From Bacteroidaceae bacterium (GTDB lineage Bacteria > Bacteroidota > Bacteroidia > Bacteroidales > Bacteroidaceae): 50,784 bases of DNA. The stretch spans positions 1 through 50,784 of the forward strand of contig JAFYMP010000041.1 in the NCBI GenBank assembly GCA_017556585.1, read 5' to 3'. The stretch's first letter is position 1, and each line of letters starts with the position of its first letter. The translations under genes and the position numbers were made by a program. Shown here piece by piece: positions 1-7,651 of the stretch. The notes beneath the pieces are model-generated. The model was not told the origin of the DNA. It did no database searches and was given only the letters and a program-made list of their open reading frames with translations.

Positions 1-1
1 A

Positions 2-109
2 GAGTGCTTTAATGCTAAAATCAAACTTTTTAGAGCTAATTTAAGAGGTGTTGCTGATAAGAAATTCTTTCTATTCAGAATTGCAAATTTATTTGCTTAC
101 CCACAGTAA
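2..109 (+). mobile_element. C-terminal end of an ISAon1-like (ISL3-type) transposase, cut by the window edge
   Basis: The frame open from base 2 ends at TAA 107-109 and encodes 35 residues beginning ECFNAKIKLFRANLRGV and ending FRIANLFAYPQ. The pattern (A)E-x-FNAKIK-x-FR-x-x-x-RGV-x-x-x-x-FFLFR is, to my recollection, the conserved extreme C-terminus of ISAon1/ISL3-family DDE transposases of Bacteroidota. The catalytic Glu would lie upstream, so most of the gene is outside the window and whether the element is intact cannot be judged. It sits directly upstream of a tRNA-Lys terminator on the opposite strand. Confidence 0.7.
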
Positions 110-117
110 ATTTCTAC

Positions 118-174
118 TGAGCCAAACTTTCTTTTTTTATTGTGTTTAATTTTCACTCAAACAAGTTTGGCTCA
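118..174. repeat. 12-base inverted repeat after the transposase
   Basis: TGAGCCAAACTT (118-129) is matched perfectly by AAGTTTGGCTCA (163-174), with a 33-base AT-rich spacer. It could be a stem-loop ending the transposase transcript, or the outer copy could belong to the terminal inverted repeat of the insertion sequence. The left end of the element is not in the window, so these cannot be separated. Confidence 0.5.
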
Positions 175-186
175 AATATACACAAT

Positions 187-214
187 AAAAAAACGCCTAA
201 CTTTTCGTTAGGCG
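187..214 (-). terminator. Intrinsic terminator of the tRNA-Lys gene
   Basis: CGCCTAAC (194-201) and GTTAGGCG (207-214) form a perfect 8-bp stem with a 5-base loop. Read leftward, the stem runs into a seven-T tract (187-193) and then ATTGT. It begins about 16 bases beyond the tRNA-Lys 3' end. Confidence 0.8.
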
Positions 215-230
215 CTTTACTTTGGGTTTG

Positions 231-303
231 TGATTCGCTTGGGATTCGAACCCAAGACCCCATCCTTAAAAGGGATGTGCTCTACCTGCTGAGCTAGCGA
301 ATC
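231..303 (-). tRNA. tRNA-Lys (anticodon TTT)
   Basis: On the minus strand a full cloverleaf can be drawn. The acceptor is GATTCGC/GCGAATC with discriminator A. The D arm carries GCTCAGC...GGTAGAGC. The anticodon arm has loop CTTTTAA, giving anticodon TTT. The T arm is CTTGG/TTCGAAT/CCAAG. Length is 73 bases and no CCA is encoded (CAAAC follows the discriminator). It has its own promoter and terminator. Confidence 0.97.
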
Positions 304-328
304 TACCTTATGTGCCGTTAAGCGGGTG

Positions 329-360
329 CAAAGATATGCTCTTTTAGTTTAGTGTGCAAG
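329..360 (-). promoter_or_regulatory. Promoter of tRNA-Lys
   Basis: Read leftward: CTTG (357-360), 20 bases, then a perfect -7 box TATCTTTG (329-336), fitting the Bacteroidota consensus. The 17 bases CTTTGCACCCGCTTAAC from the end of the -7 box are repeated exactly at the tRNA-Pro gene. Confidence 0.7.
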
Positions 361-391
361 TATTTTGCAATTTTTTTCTTTTTTTAGGCTG

Positions 392-2038
392 TTATTTTCC
401 TATGCTGCGCATAAATAATCCACCGGTATGGTTGGTGTTGCCTTTAACGTTTATGCATTTAACTGAATTATCTGTACTGAAAGCAAATGTTTCGCCTCCG
501 GAGATATTCAGGTCTTGCTCGGTGTAAATTGCTGCGTGGCTTGATGCAACATTCAGTAAGTTATTGCCTTGAATGGTAAGACTACCGGCATCAATAGCAC
601 GCGGACGTACATTTTCTGTGCCATTGCTAAATGAATTACCCTCTGTAACAACAGTAATATTGCTCTCGTTAAGTGTAACATTGCCTATTGCATTGATACC
701 TTTTCCGCCTTCTCCGCTGCTCAGAATGGCAATCTCCGATTTTGAAACAGCTAATGAGCTCTTGGCACGAATACCTGCTGCAGATGAATAATCGGCTTCT
801 GCATCGTCATATAATGGATTTCCGGATGTCTGCAACTTAAGATAAGAATCGGCAATAGTGATGTCAAGATCTGCAGAAACGGCTTTTGATGCAGCCCCCT
901 TTGCATCTGCTTTAATTACTGCGTTGCTTATGTTTAGTTTACCTGATGTAGCAATAGCATGTCCCTTAGGACCTGTAGTATTTATCTCTGTGTAACCACC
1001 CAAAATATCAATGTGTGTGGTATCGTTTGCACTATAATCGGCTGAAATGCCATTATCTACAGAGTTTATACGCAATTCACCGCCATACATACCTACAAAA
1101 CCTTCGCTTACGGTAACACCGTCATCTTGTGCTGTAATGTTAACAGTACCACCTAACATAATAAGGTGGTCTTTGGTGTTTATGCCATCTTTAGCAGAAT
1201 TGATGTTAATTGTACCGCAGGTTTTGCGCAGGTGGATATAGTCATCACTGCAAAGACCATGTCCGCCGTATGATGTAATGTTTAATGTACCGCTTCCATC
1301 AATGATTAACTGACCCTCACTAAAGAATGTACCCTTTCTATCTTCTCCTTCCGGTCCAAAATACATAGTGCCATCTTTAAGATAGTTAGTTGTACCACTT
1401 GCTATATTTACATAAACCGATTTTCCACTCTGAATGTTGATAGCAGGTCCATCCAAATTAGTGATATTGGCATCTTTAAATTCCAGAACAAACTTTTTAT
1501 TTTCTTCTGTAACTTCGTCGTTTGCCAACATTTTAAATGAACCATTTTGTGTAGTTCCTGTCAGTCTGTAACGAACCTTTCCCTTTGTAGATTTAACAGT
1601 AACATCTGCACCACTGATAGAGATATCTACACCTTCTACCGATGTGTTGACAGATGCGCTGCTTCCGTTGTATGTAATGACTATAGTTTTTGTTTGTGAA
1701 TATATCTCTTCTGTATCTTCACCATTGTTAGTATATACAGGAGAAACACTGTTTGTAACTAAGTCTTTGAATTCTGTTCCGTCAGGAAAGGCTTTTGCAC
1801 TGCTTACATTACAGTTAAAGGTCAAACTATCAATCTGTTGAAGAGGATAGGTGACTATGCTGTTGCCCATGTAAAACGATGCAAAAGTTTCATCATCGGA
1901 GAAATTTATGGAGTCCATTTCAGCATAATCCATAAAACGTACAATGCCGTTTCTCTGATGAAAATTCACACTTTGTGCCCATGTATTGCAGGTAACAAAG
2001 CCTGTCAATGCCAACAAGAAAAGATGCTTGTTCTTCAT
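392..2038 (-). CDS. DUF4353-type secreted beta-helix protein
   Basis: Last gene of the five-gene operon, 548 aa, overlapping the previous stop by ATGA. A signal peptide (MKNKHLFLLALTGFVTCNTWAQ) is followed at about residues 24-74 by a short two-part module ending in IDSLTF. From about 120 onward there are regular repeats of the form x-I-x-x-S-x-x-D-G-I/V (for example DGINTKD, DDGVTVSEG, DNGISADYS), which indicate a right-handed parallel beta-helix. This matches the carbohydrate-binding DUF4353 family, whose genes often lie beside VTC and CotH-kinase genes. No CotH gene is in this window. No clear type IX C-terminal domain is visible, so its final location (periplasm or surface) is open. A substrate or scaffold role for the polymer made by the upstream VTC protein is inference. 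Confidence 0.8.
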   Translation of the reverse strand: MKNKHLFLLALTGFVTCNTWAQSVNFHQRNGIVRFMDYAEMDSINFSDDETFASFYMGNSIVTYPLQQIDSLTFNCNVSSAKAFPDGTEFKDLVTNSVSPVYTNNGEDTEEIYSQTKTIVITYNGSSASVNTSVEGVDISISGADVTVKSTKGKVRYRLTGTTQNGSFKMLANDEVTEENKKFVLEFKDANITNLDGPAINIQSGKSVYVNIASGTTNYLKDGTMYFGPEGEDRKGTFFSEGQLIIDGSGTLNITSYGGHGLCSDDYIHLRKTCGTININSAKDGINTKDHLIMLGGTVNITAQDDGVTVSEGFVGMYGGELRINSVDNGISADYSANDTTHIDILGGYTEINTTGPKGHAIATSGKLNISNAVIKADAKGAASKAVSADLDITIADSYLKLQTSGNPLYDDAEADYSSAAGIRAKSSLAVSKSEIAILSSGEGGKGINAIGNVTLNESNITVVTEGNSFSNGTENVRPRAIDAGSLTIQGNNLLNVASSHAAIYTEQDLNISGGETFAFSTDNSVKCINVKGNTNHTGGLFMRSIGK

Positions 2039-2493
2039 TTTCTTATCTTAACAGTGATACCATTTAGCCTTAACAGGTAGAAGCCATCCTGCAAACCGGA
2101 AAGATCTACACTCTCTGCATCAGTTGATATTTGTTTCTGTAAAACAACCTTTCCGCTTATGTTATAAACTGTCAGGTTAGAACCCTTTGAATCTGTAACA
2201 AAAGCAGTACCGTTTTGCGATGAATATGCCAGATGTCCATCCATTATTTCTATGGAATTCAATCCTGTGCCTGTTTCAAAAGCCAATTTACCAATAGTAG
2301 AAAGTGCATACTCTGAATATGTGCCATCGGAATAACTGGCTTTCATATTACCTTTTGAGAATGTGATTTTTCTCAAATTTTCCAGATTAAGATCTGTTGT
2401 GCTGCCATCCTTACCATTTATCAGCAGATTTTGAGCTGCCGATGGCAAACTTAGCATAGCACCGGTAACAAAAAGAAGTAGTATTTTCTTCAT
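2035..2493 (-). CDS. Small secreted protein with type IX (T9SS type A) sorting domain
   Basis: 152 aa. Signal peptide MKKILLLFVTGAMLSLPSAAQ. Residues about 22-75 form a module (NGKDGSTTDLNLENLRKITF, then EYALSTIGKLAF) resembling the N-terminus of the next gene. The last ~70 residues carry the classic CTD signature: NLTVYNISGKVVLQ, then VDLSGLQDGFYLLRL and VKIRK. Such domains direct transport through the type IX translocon and attachment at the cell surface; porX and porW in this window show the host has that route. It lies between the outer-membrane barrel gene (18-base gap) and the DUF4353 gene (4-base overlap). With so little sequence besides the two modules, it may be an anchor or adaptor rather than an enzyme. 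Confidence 0.8.
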   Translation of the reverse strand: MKKILLLFVTGAMLSLPSAAQNLLINGKDGSTTDLNLENLRKITFSKGNMKASYSDGTYSEYALSTIGKLAFETGTGLNSIEIMDGHLAYSSQNGTAFVTDSKGSNLTVYNISGKVVLQKQISTDAESVDLSGLQDGFYLLRLNGITVKIRK

Positions 2494-2511
2494 ACGCGTA
2501 TAATTTTCAAA

Positions 2512-3378
2512 TTAGAACTCAAATTTATAATTAAAACCAATCACAGAACTATTAGGATCGTCGCCACTCTTCTGGTCCTGATATTGATAATACAGTTTGA
2601 AGGAGTGTACTTTTTTATAAGTATATGCTCCGCCAATGATATATCTGGTTTTGTTTAATGCAAAATTTTTGTTCAAATTGTTGAACAGCTCTACAGAACA
2701 GTATGGATTAACCTTAAAGTTAGGAATGTCATAATCAATGCTAAGTCTGCTTCTAAAGGCATTGCTTGTCTTTGCATCTTTCCATTCCAATTCGCTCTCT
2801 TTGGTTATACTGCCAGGAATGCCATCTGTGTCGCCCTCTACAATAGCTTCATTATATCTATACTTATGTTCCATTACCTGAATCTTATCATTGTAGGTCA
2901 TCTGGTAACGTTCACGCAAACCAAATTTGAATCTGCCTAATTCATAACTTGCAGATAATGAAACGTATGCACGATGTTTGGTGATGTTATACGCTTCGTC
3001 CAAATTGTATTCCTGGAAGGTGTAATCTACATCGGGATGAACGTAAAGATCTTTGTCATCACGTTCTTCTGCATTCCAAACATTCATATATTTGTAACCC
3101 ATATCTGCCTTTACGCTGAAAGTCTTATCTTCATTTCTATAAAGGCGATACGATAGTCCTGCACCTACAGTCCAACGATCTGTATGGTTGAAATTATCGC
3201 GCATACGATACTCAACCTCAAAATCAGCATTAAACCCTTTAGCTATTTTCTTTTCGGCACCTATGCTGCTCCAGAAACCAATGCCTTCTCCGTCATTGTT
3301 CTGTGCCGATAATGAAGCGGGTAACAACGCTATGCATGATGTTGCAATAATCAATCCTTTAAAAAACTTTTTTCCCAT
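2512..3378 (-). CDS. DUF2490 outer-membrane beta-barrel protein
   Basis: 288 aa with a signal peptide ending in ASLSAQ and a mature part made of alternating aromatic/polar strands: NADFEVEYRMRDNF, WTVGAGLSYRLYRN, HRAYVSLSASYEL, FKFGLRERYQMTY, FKLYYQYQDQ. It ends in GFNYKFEF with a terminal Phe, the usual BAM recognition signature. Length and strand spacing fit a 10-12-stranded DUF2490 barrel. It is the third gene of the operon, 10 bases after the DUF4956 gene. Its position between the polymerase-like inner-membrane pair and two secreted proteins suggests an outer-membrane exit or assembly role, which is inference. Confidence 0.8.
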   Translation of the reverse strand: MGKKFFKGLIIATSCIALLPASLSAQNNDGEGIGFWSSIGAEKKIAKGFNADFEVEYRMRDNFNHTDRWTVGAGLSYRLYRNEDKTFSVKADMGYKYMNVWNAEERDDKDLYVHPDVDYTFQEYNLDEAYNITKHRAYVSLSASYELGRFKFGLRERYQMTYNDKIQVMEHKYRYNEAIVEGDTDGIPGSITKESELEWKDAKTSNAFRSRLSIDYDIPNFKVNPYCSVELFNNLNKNFALNKTRYIIGGAYTYKKVHSFKLYYQYQDQKSGDDPNSSVIGFNYKFEF

Positions 3379-3388
3379 AGTACAATAA

Positions 3389-4135
3389 TTAAAATTTCTT
3401 ACTTCCCTTTACTACGTTGTCAATTGTTCCGAATTCATCCATTACCGGTTCGTAGTATATCTTCAGAATGGCTGAATCTTTCAGAAAATCAACATTGCCA
3501 ACCTCTATTCTTATGATTTTCAAGCCCAGTCTCTTTTCAAGATCGGCCTTTAACTCTTCTTCCTTATCGGGTGCCACCAGTTTGATGTTGTCGTATGTTA
3601 TAAGTTTTGACGGAATATGTTTCATCCAGGTGGTGTTTTCACATACACATAATGCAATCAGGAATATGGAGTTTGTCAGAATCAGCTCAAAATAGCTGAC
3701 GCTGGTAGCCAGACCATTGATTGCCGATACTGCAATAATCACAAAGAGGTATGTCATCTCTCTGATAGGCACCTGTTCGGTACGATACTTTATTATACCG
3801 AATATGGCAAACAGACCCAGTGCAAATCCAATCTTCAGTTTTACACCTCCCATCAGATAGATAAGCATAAAGATGCTGATGCCAATCAGGGAGAAGGTAA
3901 AATAATAATCGCGTCTTTTTGCTTTCGGATAGTAGAAAGCATGTACAATGACTGCAACTGTCAATATATTTAGGCCAAGTCTGATGAGCATCTCCCAAAC
4001 ACCATCCCACATTGGCCAGAAGGGTGTTGCAGTAACACTCTGTGCTATTTCGTTAACTTCATCTCCTAATAGTTCAGTCTCATCTGCCATTGTGGCAAGC
4101 ATCTGGGTTAATCCTCCTGATAGTAATTTAAGCAT
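3389..4135 (-). CDS. DUF4956 membrane protein, partner of the VTC enzyme
   Basis: 248 aa. About five hydrophobic segments lie between residues 48 and 165, including the conserved stretch GFALGLFAIFGIIKYRTEQVP and then REMTYLFVIIAVSAIN. That stretch is the DUF4956 hallmark. A soluble C-terminal domain (about 175-248) has a ferredoxin-like alternation. The start overlaps the end of the VTC gene by 8 bases, so the two are translationally coupled. DUF4956 and VTC genes are regular neighbours in many bacteria. By analogy with yeast VTC, where synthesis is coupled to transport, this protein could be the channel or membrane anchor; that role is not demonstrated by the sequence. Confidence 0.85.
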   Translation of the reverse strand: MLKLLSGGLTQMLATMADETELLGDEVNEIAQSVTATPFWPMWDGVWEMLIRLGLNILTVAVIVHAFYYPKAKRRDYYFTFSLIGISIFMLIYLMGGVKLKIGFALGLFAIFGIIKYRTEQVPIREMTYLFVIIAVSAINGLATSVSYFELILTNSIFLIALCVCENTTWMKHIPSKLITYDNIKLVAPDKEEELKADLEKRLGLKIIRIEVGNVDFLKDSAILKIYYEPVMDEFGTIDNVVKGSKKF

Positions 4136-4904
4136 AGTGGTTAGTTATTTTGTTTATTTTTCTTAATCTTATGTTGAAACGGTTTCTCTTAATTCCGTCG
4201 GCAGTTAAAGCTGTACCTATACAGTATTTACTGAATCCCGATGGATGAATACGCAATTTGCGCAGTATCTCCAATATGGGTGAATAAGTGTTGCCGTCTC
4301 TTTTTACCTCTATAATTACCAGATTGTCCATTGTCAAATCTTTGCCGGAAACTTCATTGTGGAATGATAGTCCGGTGTCAATGGTTAATCTTTCTGTTTT
4401 TGCATTGTTTACCAATGTTATGCGTTCAAAATGGTTGGTGATTTTAGGTGACATATCGCTCAATTTTATGGGCAGGATTGCATAATTGTCCAGAAAATCG
4501 GATGTCTCGTCTTTATATACATTATCTACACCCTCCACCTCTATGCGTTTCTTTTTTGTTCTGCCGTGATTGTTTTTAATCTTGACTTCAAAAAAAACAT
4601 CGCCGGTGGTAAGATACTGTCTTACTCTAACTTTTTGTCTTCTCAAGAAACCATTGTGATGCTTAATGTACATAGTGTAATCATCGTCGTCAAAATATGT
4701 GGTTTGGTATTCCGCATATCTTTTATCATTGATAACCTGCACCATATAGTCGTCTTGTGCCATCTCCAGCAGCTTCAGTAACTGTTCTTCTGTAGCCAAA
4801 TATTTCCTGTCCGTTCTGTTCATAAGACGGATAGCAGACATCTCGTCCAGTGAAATACCGGGCAGAGTCTCTAAATATTTTAAGAAATCGGCACGCATAA
4901 GCAT
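4128..4904 (-). CDS. VTC-domain polyphosphate polymerase-like protein
   Basis: 258 aa, no signal peptide, so cytoplasmic. It has the triphosphate-tunnel fold signature of the VTC family: RTDRKYLA (30-37), RVR (93-95), FEVKIK (105-110), KKKR (117-120), FERITL (159-164), RLTID (172-176), IIEVKRDG (197-204) and FSKYC (224-228). K34, R93, R95, K108, R161, R172, E199 and K226 line up in order with the tunnel residues known from yeast Vtc4, so the catalytic set looks intact. Vtc4 makes polyphosphate from ATP. Bacterial homologues are annotated as polyphosphate polymerase domain proteins, with little biochemistry to my knowledge. It is the first gene of the operon, with a promoter at 4942-4971. An alternative start is three codons in. 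Confidence 0.88.
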   Translation of the reverse strand: MLMRADFLKYLETLPGISLDEMSAIRLMNRTDRKYLATEEQLLKLLEMAQDDYMVQVINDKRYAEYQTTYFDDDDYTMYIKHHNGFLRRQKVRVRQYLTTGDVFFEVKIKNNHGRTKKKRIEVEGVDNVYKDETSDFLDNYAILPIKLSDMSPKITNHFERITLVNNAKTERLTIDTGLSFHNEVSGKDLTMDNLVIIEVKRDGNTYSPILEILRKLRIHPSGFSKYCIGTALTADGIKRNRFNIRLRKINKITNHYA

Positions 4905-4941
4905 AAATGGCGGTAATTAAGAATAAATTACCTATATTATG

Positions 4942-4971
4942 CAAAAGTAGCAATAATATCTTATTTGCAAA
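4942..4971 (-). promoter_or_regulatory. Promoter of the VTC-DUF4956 operon
   Basis: Read leftward: TTTG (4968-4971), 18 bases, TACTTTTG (4942-4949), a perfect -7 box. It lies about 40 bases before the VTC start codon. Confidence 0.55.
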
Positions 4972-5011
4972 GCCATAAAGCCCTTTTTTTCAAAAAAAGC
5001 AGAAATACTTA

Positions 5012-5042
5012 CTTGTTATTTATCATACTTGCACTATCTTTA
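5012..5042 (+). promoter_or_regulatory. Promoter of frr-rsgA
   Basis: CTTG (5012-5015), 19 bases, TATCTTTA (5035-5042), one mismatch from each box. The frr ATG is 40 bases downstream. Confidence 0.5.
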
Positions 5043-5081
5043 CATTCCAACAAAATACTACAACATAAAAATTGAAGAATT

Positions 5082-5642
5082 ATGTTCGATATTGATGAAT
5101 GCCTGATGCAGGCTGAAGAGATGATGGAGATGGCCATCATCCACTTAGAAGACGAATTTGCACACATACGTGCAGGTAAAGCAAATGTTCGCATCTTGGA
5201 TGATATTCGTGTGGATTCATACGGATCTATGGTTCCGTTGAACAACGTGTCAGCTCTGTCCACCCCCGATGCTCGTACAATAGCAATTCGTCCTTGGGAT
5301 AAGGGAATGATTAAAGTTATTGAAAAAGCAATAATCGATTCACCGGTGGGTATTATGCCAAGTAACAATGGTGAAGTAATCAGACTTGCTATTCCACCGT
5401 TGACCGAAGAACGTCGTAGGGATTTGGTTAAGCAGAGCGGTAAGGCAAACGAAGCTACAAAGGTTTCTATCCGTAATGCTCGTCGCGATACCATCGATGC
5501 TTTGAAAAAGGCATTGAAGGATGGTCTGCCTGAAGATGCAGAAAAAGATGCAGAAGAGAAATTGCAGAAACTGCACGACAAGTTTATAAAGAAGGCAGAA
5601 GAACTCTTTGCTGAAAAGGAAAAAGAGATAATGACAATTTGA
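5082..5642 (+). CDS. frr: Ribosome recycling factor
   Basis: 186 aa, the normal length for RRF. It works with EF-G to split the post-termination ribosome. Recognisable features are [22 protein letters not shown] (at about residues 28-50), ISxxDARTIxIxPWDK-like text ([19 protein letters not shown]) and the closing helix [23 protein letters not shown]. These span the long-helix bundle and the small alpha/beta domain. The stop overlaps the first in-frame TTG of rsgA, and the real rsgA ATG follows 8 bases later, so the pair is co-transcribed. Confidence 0.97.
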   Translation: MFDIDECLMQAEEMMEMAIIHLEDEFAHIRAGKANVRILDDIRVDSYGSMVPLNNVSALSTPDARTIAIRPWDKGMIKVIEKAIIDSPVGIMPSNNGEVIRLAIPPLTEERRRDLVKQSGKANEATKVSIRNARRDTIDALKKALKDGLPEDAEKDAEEKLQKLHDKFIKKAEELFAEKEKEIMTI

Positions 5643-5650
5643 TTGTGCCG

Positions 5651-6586
5651 ATGCGCGGAATAGTAGTCAAGAGTACCGGTAGCAGTTATCTTGTATATAC
5701 CGACGATGGTAATATGCAAGAGTGTATAATAAAGGGAAACTTCCGTATTAAAGGTATAAAGAGTACTAATCCCGTAGCAGTGGGCGATTATGTTCAGATA
5801 TCGGTTGCATCGGCCGATGTACCCGCATATATAGTAGATATAGAGGAACGTCGTAACTACATAATACGACGCTCCTCTAATTTGTCTAAACAGTCTCATA
5901 TTCTGGCATGTAATCTGGACTTATGTCTGCTGGTGGTTACAGTAAATCATCCTGAAACATCTACAGTGTTTATAGATAGATTCCTGGCATCGGCCAGAGC
6001 ATACAGAATACCGGTTACTTTGCTTTTTAACAAAGTTGATTTGTACAATGAAACGGAAATTCAACGCCTTGATGAACTTATAGATCTGTACAAATCTGTT
6101 GGGTATGATTGTTTGGTTTGCGATGCTCTTCACGGCAAGGGAATAGATGAAATCCGTGCCCAACTGAAAGATAAAATTACTCTTATTTCGGGTAATTCAG
6201 GTGTAGGTAAAAGTACTCTTATAAATAATCTGCTTCCAAATCTTAATCTGAAGACATCAAAAATATCGGAAAAACATAATACAGGTATGCATACCACTAC
6301 ATTTTCTGAAATGTTCCAGTTACCCGATGGTGGTTGGATAATAGATTCACCCGGAATAAAGGGTTTTGGTATGTACGATATGAATCCCGAAGAAATAGGC
6401 CACTATTTTCCAGAAATTTTCCAACATTCAGAAAACTGTAAATACGGAAATTGCACTCATACCAACGAACCTCAGTGTGCCGTAAAACGTGCGGTGGAAA
6501 CGGGAGAAATCAATATATCTCGTTACTCCAGTTATCTTAGTATGCTTGAAGATAACGAAGAGGGAAAATATCGTTCAAATATTTAA
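5651..6586 (+). CDS. rsgA: Ribosome small-subunit-dependent GTPase RsgA
   Basis: About 311 aa from ATG 5651. A TTG at 5639 would extend it by four residues, but [15 protein letters not shown] is the expected family N-terminus. It is a circularly permuted GTPase that matures 30S subunits. An OB-fold N-terminal domain is followed by G4 NKVD (about 127-130), then G1 GNSGVGKST (181-189), and G3 DSPG (232-235). The C-terminal zinc site is C-x4-C-x-H-x5-C ([14 protein letters not shown]). The order G4 before G1 is diagnostic. Pairing with frr puts two ribosome-turnover factors in one transcript. Its stop abuts the stop of convergent tadA with no spacer. Confidence 0.96.
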   Translation: MRGIVVKSTGSSYLVYTDDGNMQECIIKGNFRIKGIKSTNPVAVGDYVQISVASADVPAYIVDIEERRNYIIRRSSNLSKQSHILACNLDLCLLVVTVNHPETSTVFIDRFLASARAYRIPVTLLFNKVDLYNETEIQRLDELIDLYKSVGYDCLVCDALHGKGIDEIRAQLKDKITLISGNSGVGKSTLINNLLPNLNLKTSKISEKHNTGMHTTTFSEMFQLPDGGWIIDSPGIKGFGMYDMNPEEIGHYFPEIFQHSENCKYGNCTHTNEPQCAVKRAVETGEINISRYSSYLSMLEDNEEGKYRSNI

Positions 6587-7021
6587 TCAGCGTCTGTTTT
6601 TGAAGAACTCTTTCATCAGTTCTGCACACTCTTCTGCCAATATACCGGAAGTTACAGTTGCTTTTGGGTGTAGTACATTGGGCGCAAATTTAGTGTAACC
6701 ACGCTTTTCGTCACAGGCCCCATAGACCAGTCTGGATACTTGTGCCCAACCTATTGCGCCGGCGCACATAGGGCAAGGTTCCAGAGTAACATATAATGTG
6801 CATCCATCAAGATATTTGCCACCCAGATAGTTGGCGGCCGATGTAATTGCCTGCATCTCTGCATGAGCAGTAACATCTGTCAGCATTTCTGTAAGATTAT
6901 GAGTACGGGCAATCACTCTGTTCTGGCAAACCACCACAGCACCAACCGGAATCTCACCCTGGTCGGCTGCCATCTTGGCCTCTTCTAATGCCATCTTCAT
7001 ATATTTGATGTCTTGCTCCAT
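6587..7021 (-). CDS. tadA: tRNA-specific adenosine deaminase
   Basis: 144 aa from the ATG at 7021. An in-frame ATG at 7114 lies inside the upstream gene and encodes no family sequence. The zinc deaminase motifs are HAE (53-55) and PCPMC (82-86). MALEEAKMAADQGEIPVGAVV is the typical start of TadA, which converts A34 to inosine in tRNA-Arg(ACG). It begins 2 bases after a small RHH-like gene and ends against rsgA. Confidence 0.94.
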   Translation of the reverse strand: MEQDIKYMKMALEEAKMAADQGEIPVGAVVVCQNRVIARTHNLTEMLTDVTAHAEMQAITSAANYLGGKYLDGCTLYVTLEPCPMCAGAIGWAQVSRLVYGACDEKRGYTKFAPNVLHPKATVTSGILAEECAELMKEFFKNRR

Positions 7022-7023
7022 AA

Positions 7024-7224
7024 TTATCTTCTCATATCCTGTTCTGTAAACAGAGTGGGATAGTCCTGCTCCAGATTCTTCATAATGAAAGCCAAAATAG
7101 TTTCGCGCATCCATCTGCTTTTATTTGTAATCTTGTATTTGCGCAGATAATGGTCTATGATACGCTCCTCTTCTTCGCTTATCAAACAGGTTATTCTTTT
7201 ATCTCTTATCACTTCTTTTTTCAT
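7024..7224 (-). CDS. Small ribbon-helix-helix-like protein upstream of tadA
   Basis: 66 aa, highly charged: KRITCLISEEEERIIDHYLRKY, then KITNKSRWMRETILAFIMKNLEQDYPTLF. A short beta-strand-like segment followed by two helices, the second starting at NKSRWMRE, is the layout of ribbon-helix-helix DNA-binding proteins. It ends 2 bases before the tadA start, so the two are probably one transcript. The DNA-binding role is inferred from the fold pattern. It could be a small autoregulator of the tadA transcript. Confidence 0.65.
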   Translation of the reverse strand: MKKEVIRDKRITCLISEEEERIIDHYLRKYKITNKSRWMRETILAFIMKNLEQDYPTLFTEQDMRR

Positions 7225-7233
7225 AATTGGTAG

Positions 7234-7265
7234 CGAAGATATTACATTTTCACTAATTTCGCAAT
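7234..7265 (-). promoter_or_regulatory. Probable promoter of the RHH-tadA transcript
   Basis: Read leftward: ATTG (7262-7265), 20 bases, TATCTTCG (7234-7241), one mismatch in each box. On the other strand TAATTTCG (7254-7261) could be the -7 box for yraN, but no -33 box is seen for it. Confidence 0.4.
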
Positions 7266-7282
7266 GTAAAATACTTGTATCT

Positions 7283-7651
7283 ATGGCAAAACATAACGAA
7301 TTGGGTATAACGGGCGAAGATATAGCTGTTAACTATTTGATAAGTAAGGGCTACAGAATATTGGAGCGTAATTGGCGAAGCGGTCACAAAGAGTTGGATA
7401 TAGTGGCTTCTATAGGCACAGAATTGGTGGTGGTAGAGGTTAAAACCCGCAGGGGCAACGATTACGGTAATCCGGAAGATGCTGTAAATAACAAAAAGAT
7501 AAAGCGTATAGTAATGGCTACCGATGCTTACCTTAAATTCAAACAGATTGATGCCAACGTCCGTTTTGATGTGGTAACAGTGTTGTTTAACCATGCCGGA
7601 AAATATGAAGTGAAACATTTAGAGGATGCATTTTTTGCTCCTATGTGGTAA
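7283..7651 (+). CDS. YraN family (UPF0102) nuclease-like protein
   Basis: 122 aa from ATG 7283; the longer open frame upstream would run through the divergent promoter region. MAKHNELGITGEDIAVNYLISKGYRILERNWR is the family N-terminus. ELDIVA...LVVVEVKTRRG supplies the D-x(n)-E-x-K core of a PD-(D/E)xK nuclease fold, which resembles Holliday-junction resolvases. The biological role of the family is unsettled. The stop overlaps the first possible birA start, so the genes are coupled. Confidence 0.9.
   Translation: MAKHNELGITGEDIAVNYLISKGYRILERNWRSGHKELDIVASIGTELVVVEVKTRRGNDYGNPEDAVNNKKIKRIVMATDAYLKFKQIDANVRFDVVTVLFNHAGKYEVKHLEDAFFAPMW

Noticed and set aside
3687-4010. 107-codon frame inside the DUF4956 gene
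   Set aside because: Same strand, different frame; the DUF4956 frame has the membrane helices and conserved motif, and this one is its frame-shifted shadow.
5009-5899. 296-codon open frame on the minus strand over frr and rsgA
   Set aside because: It is antisense to two clearly identified genes, is Ser/Ile/Thr-rich low-complexity text, and matches no family pattern.
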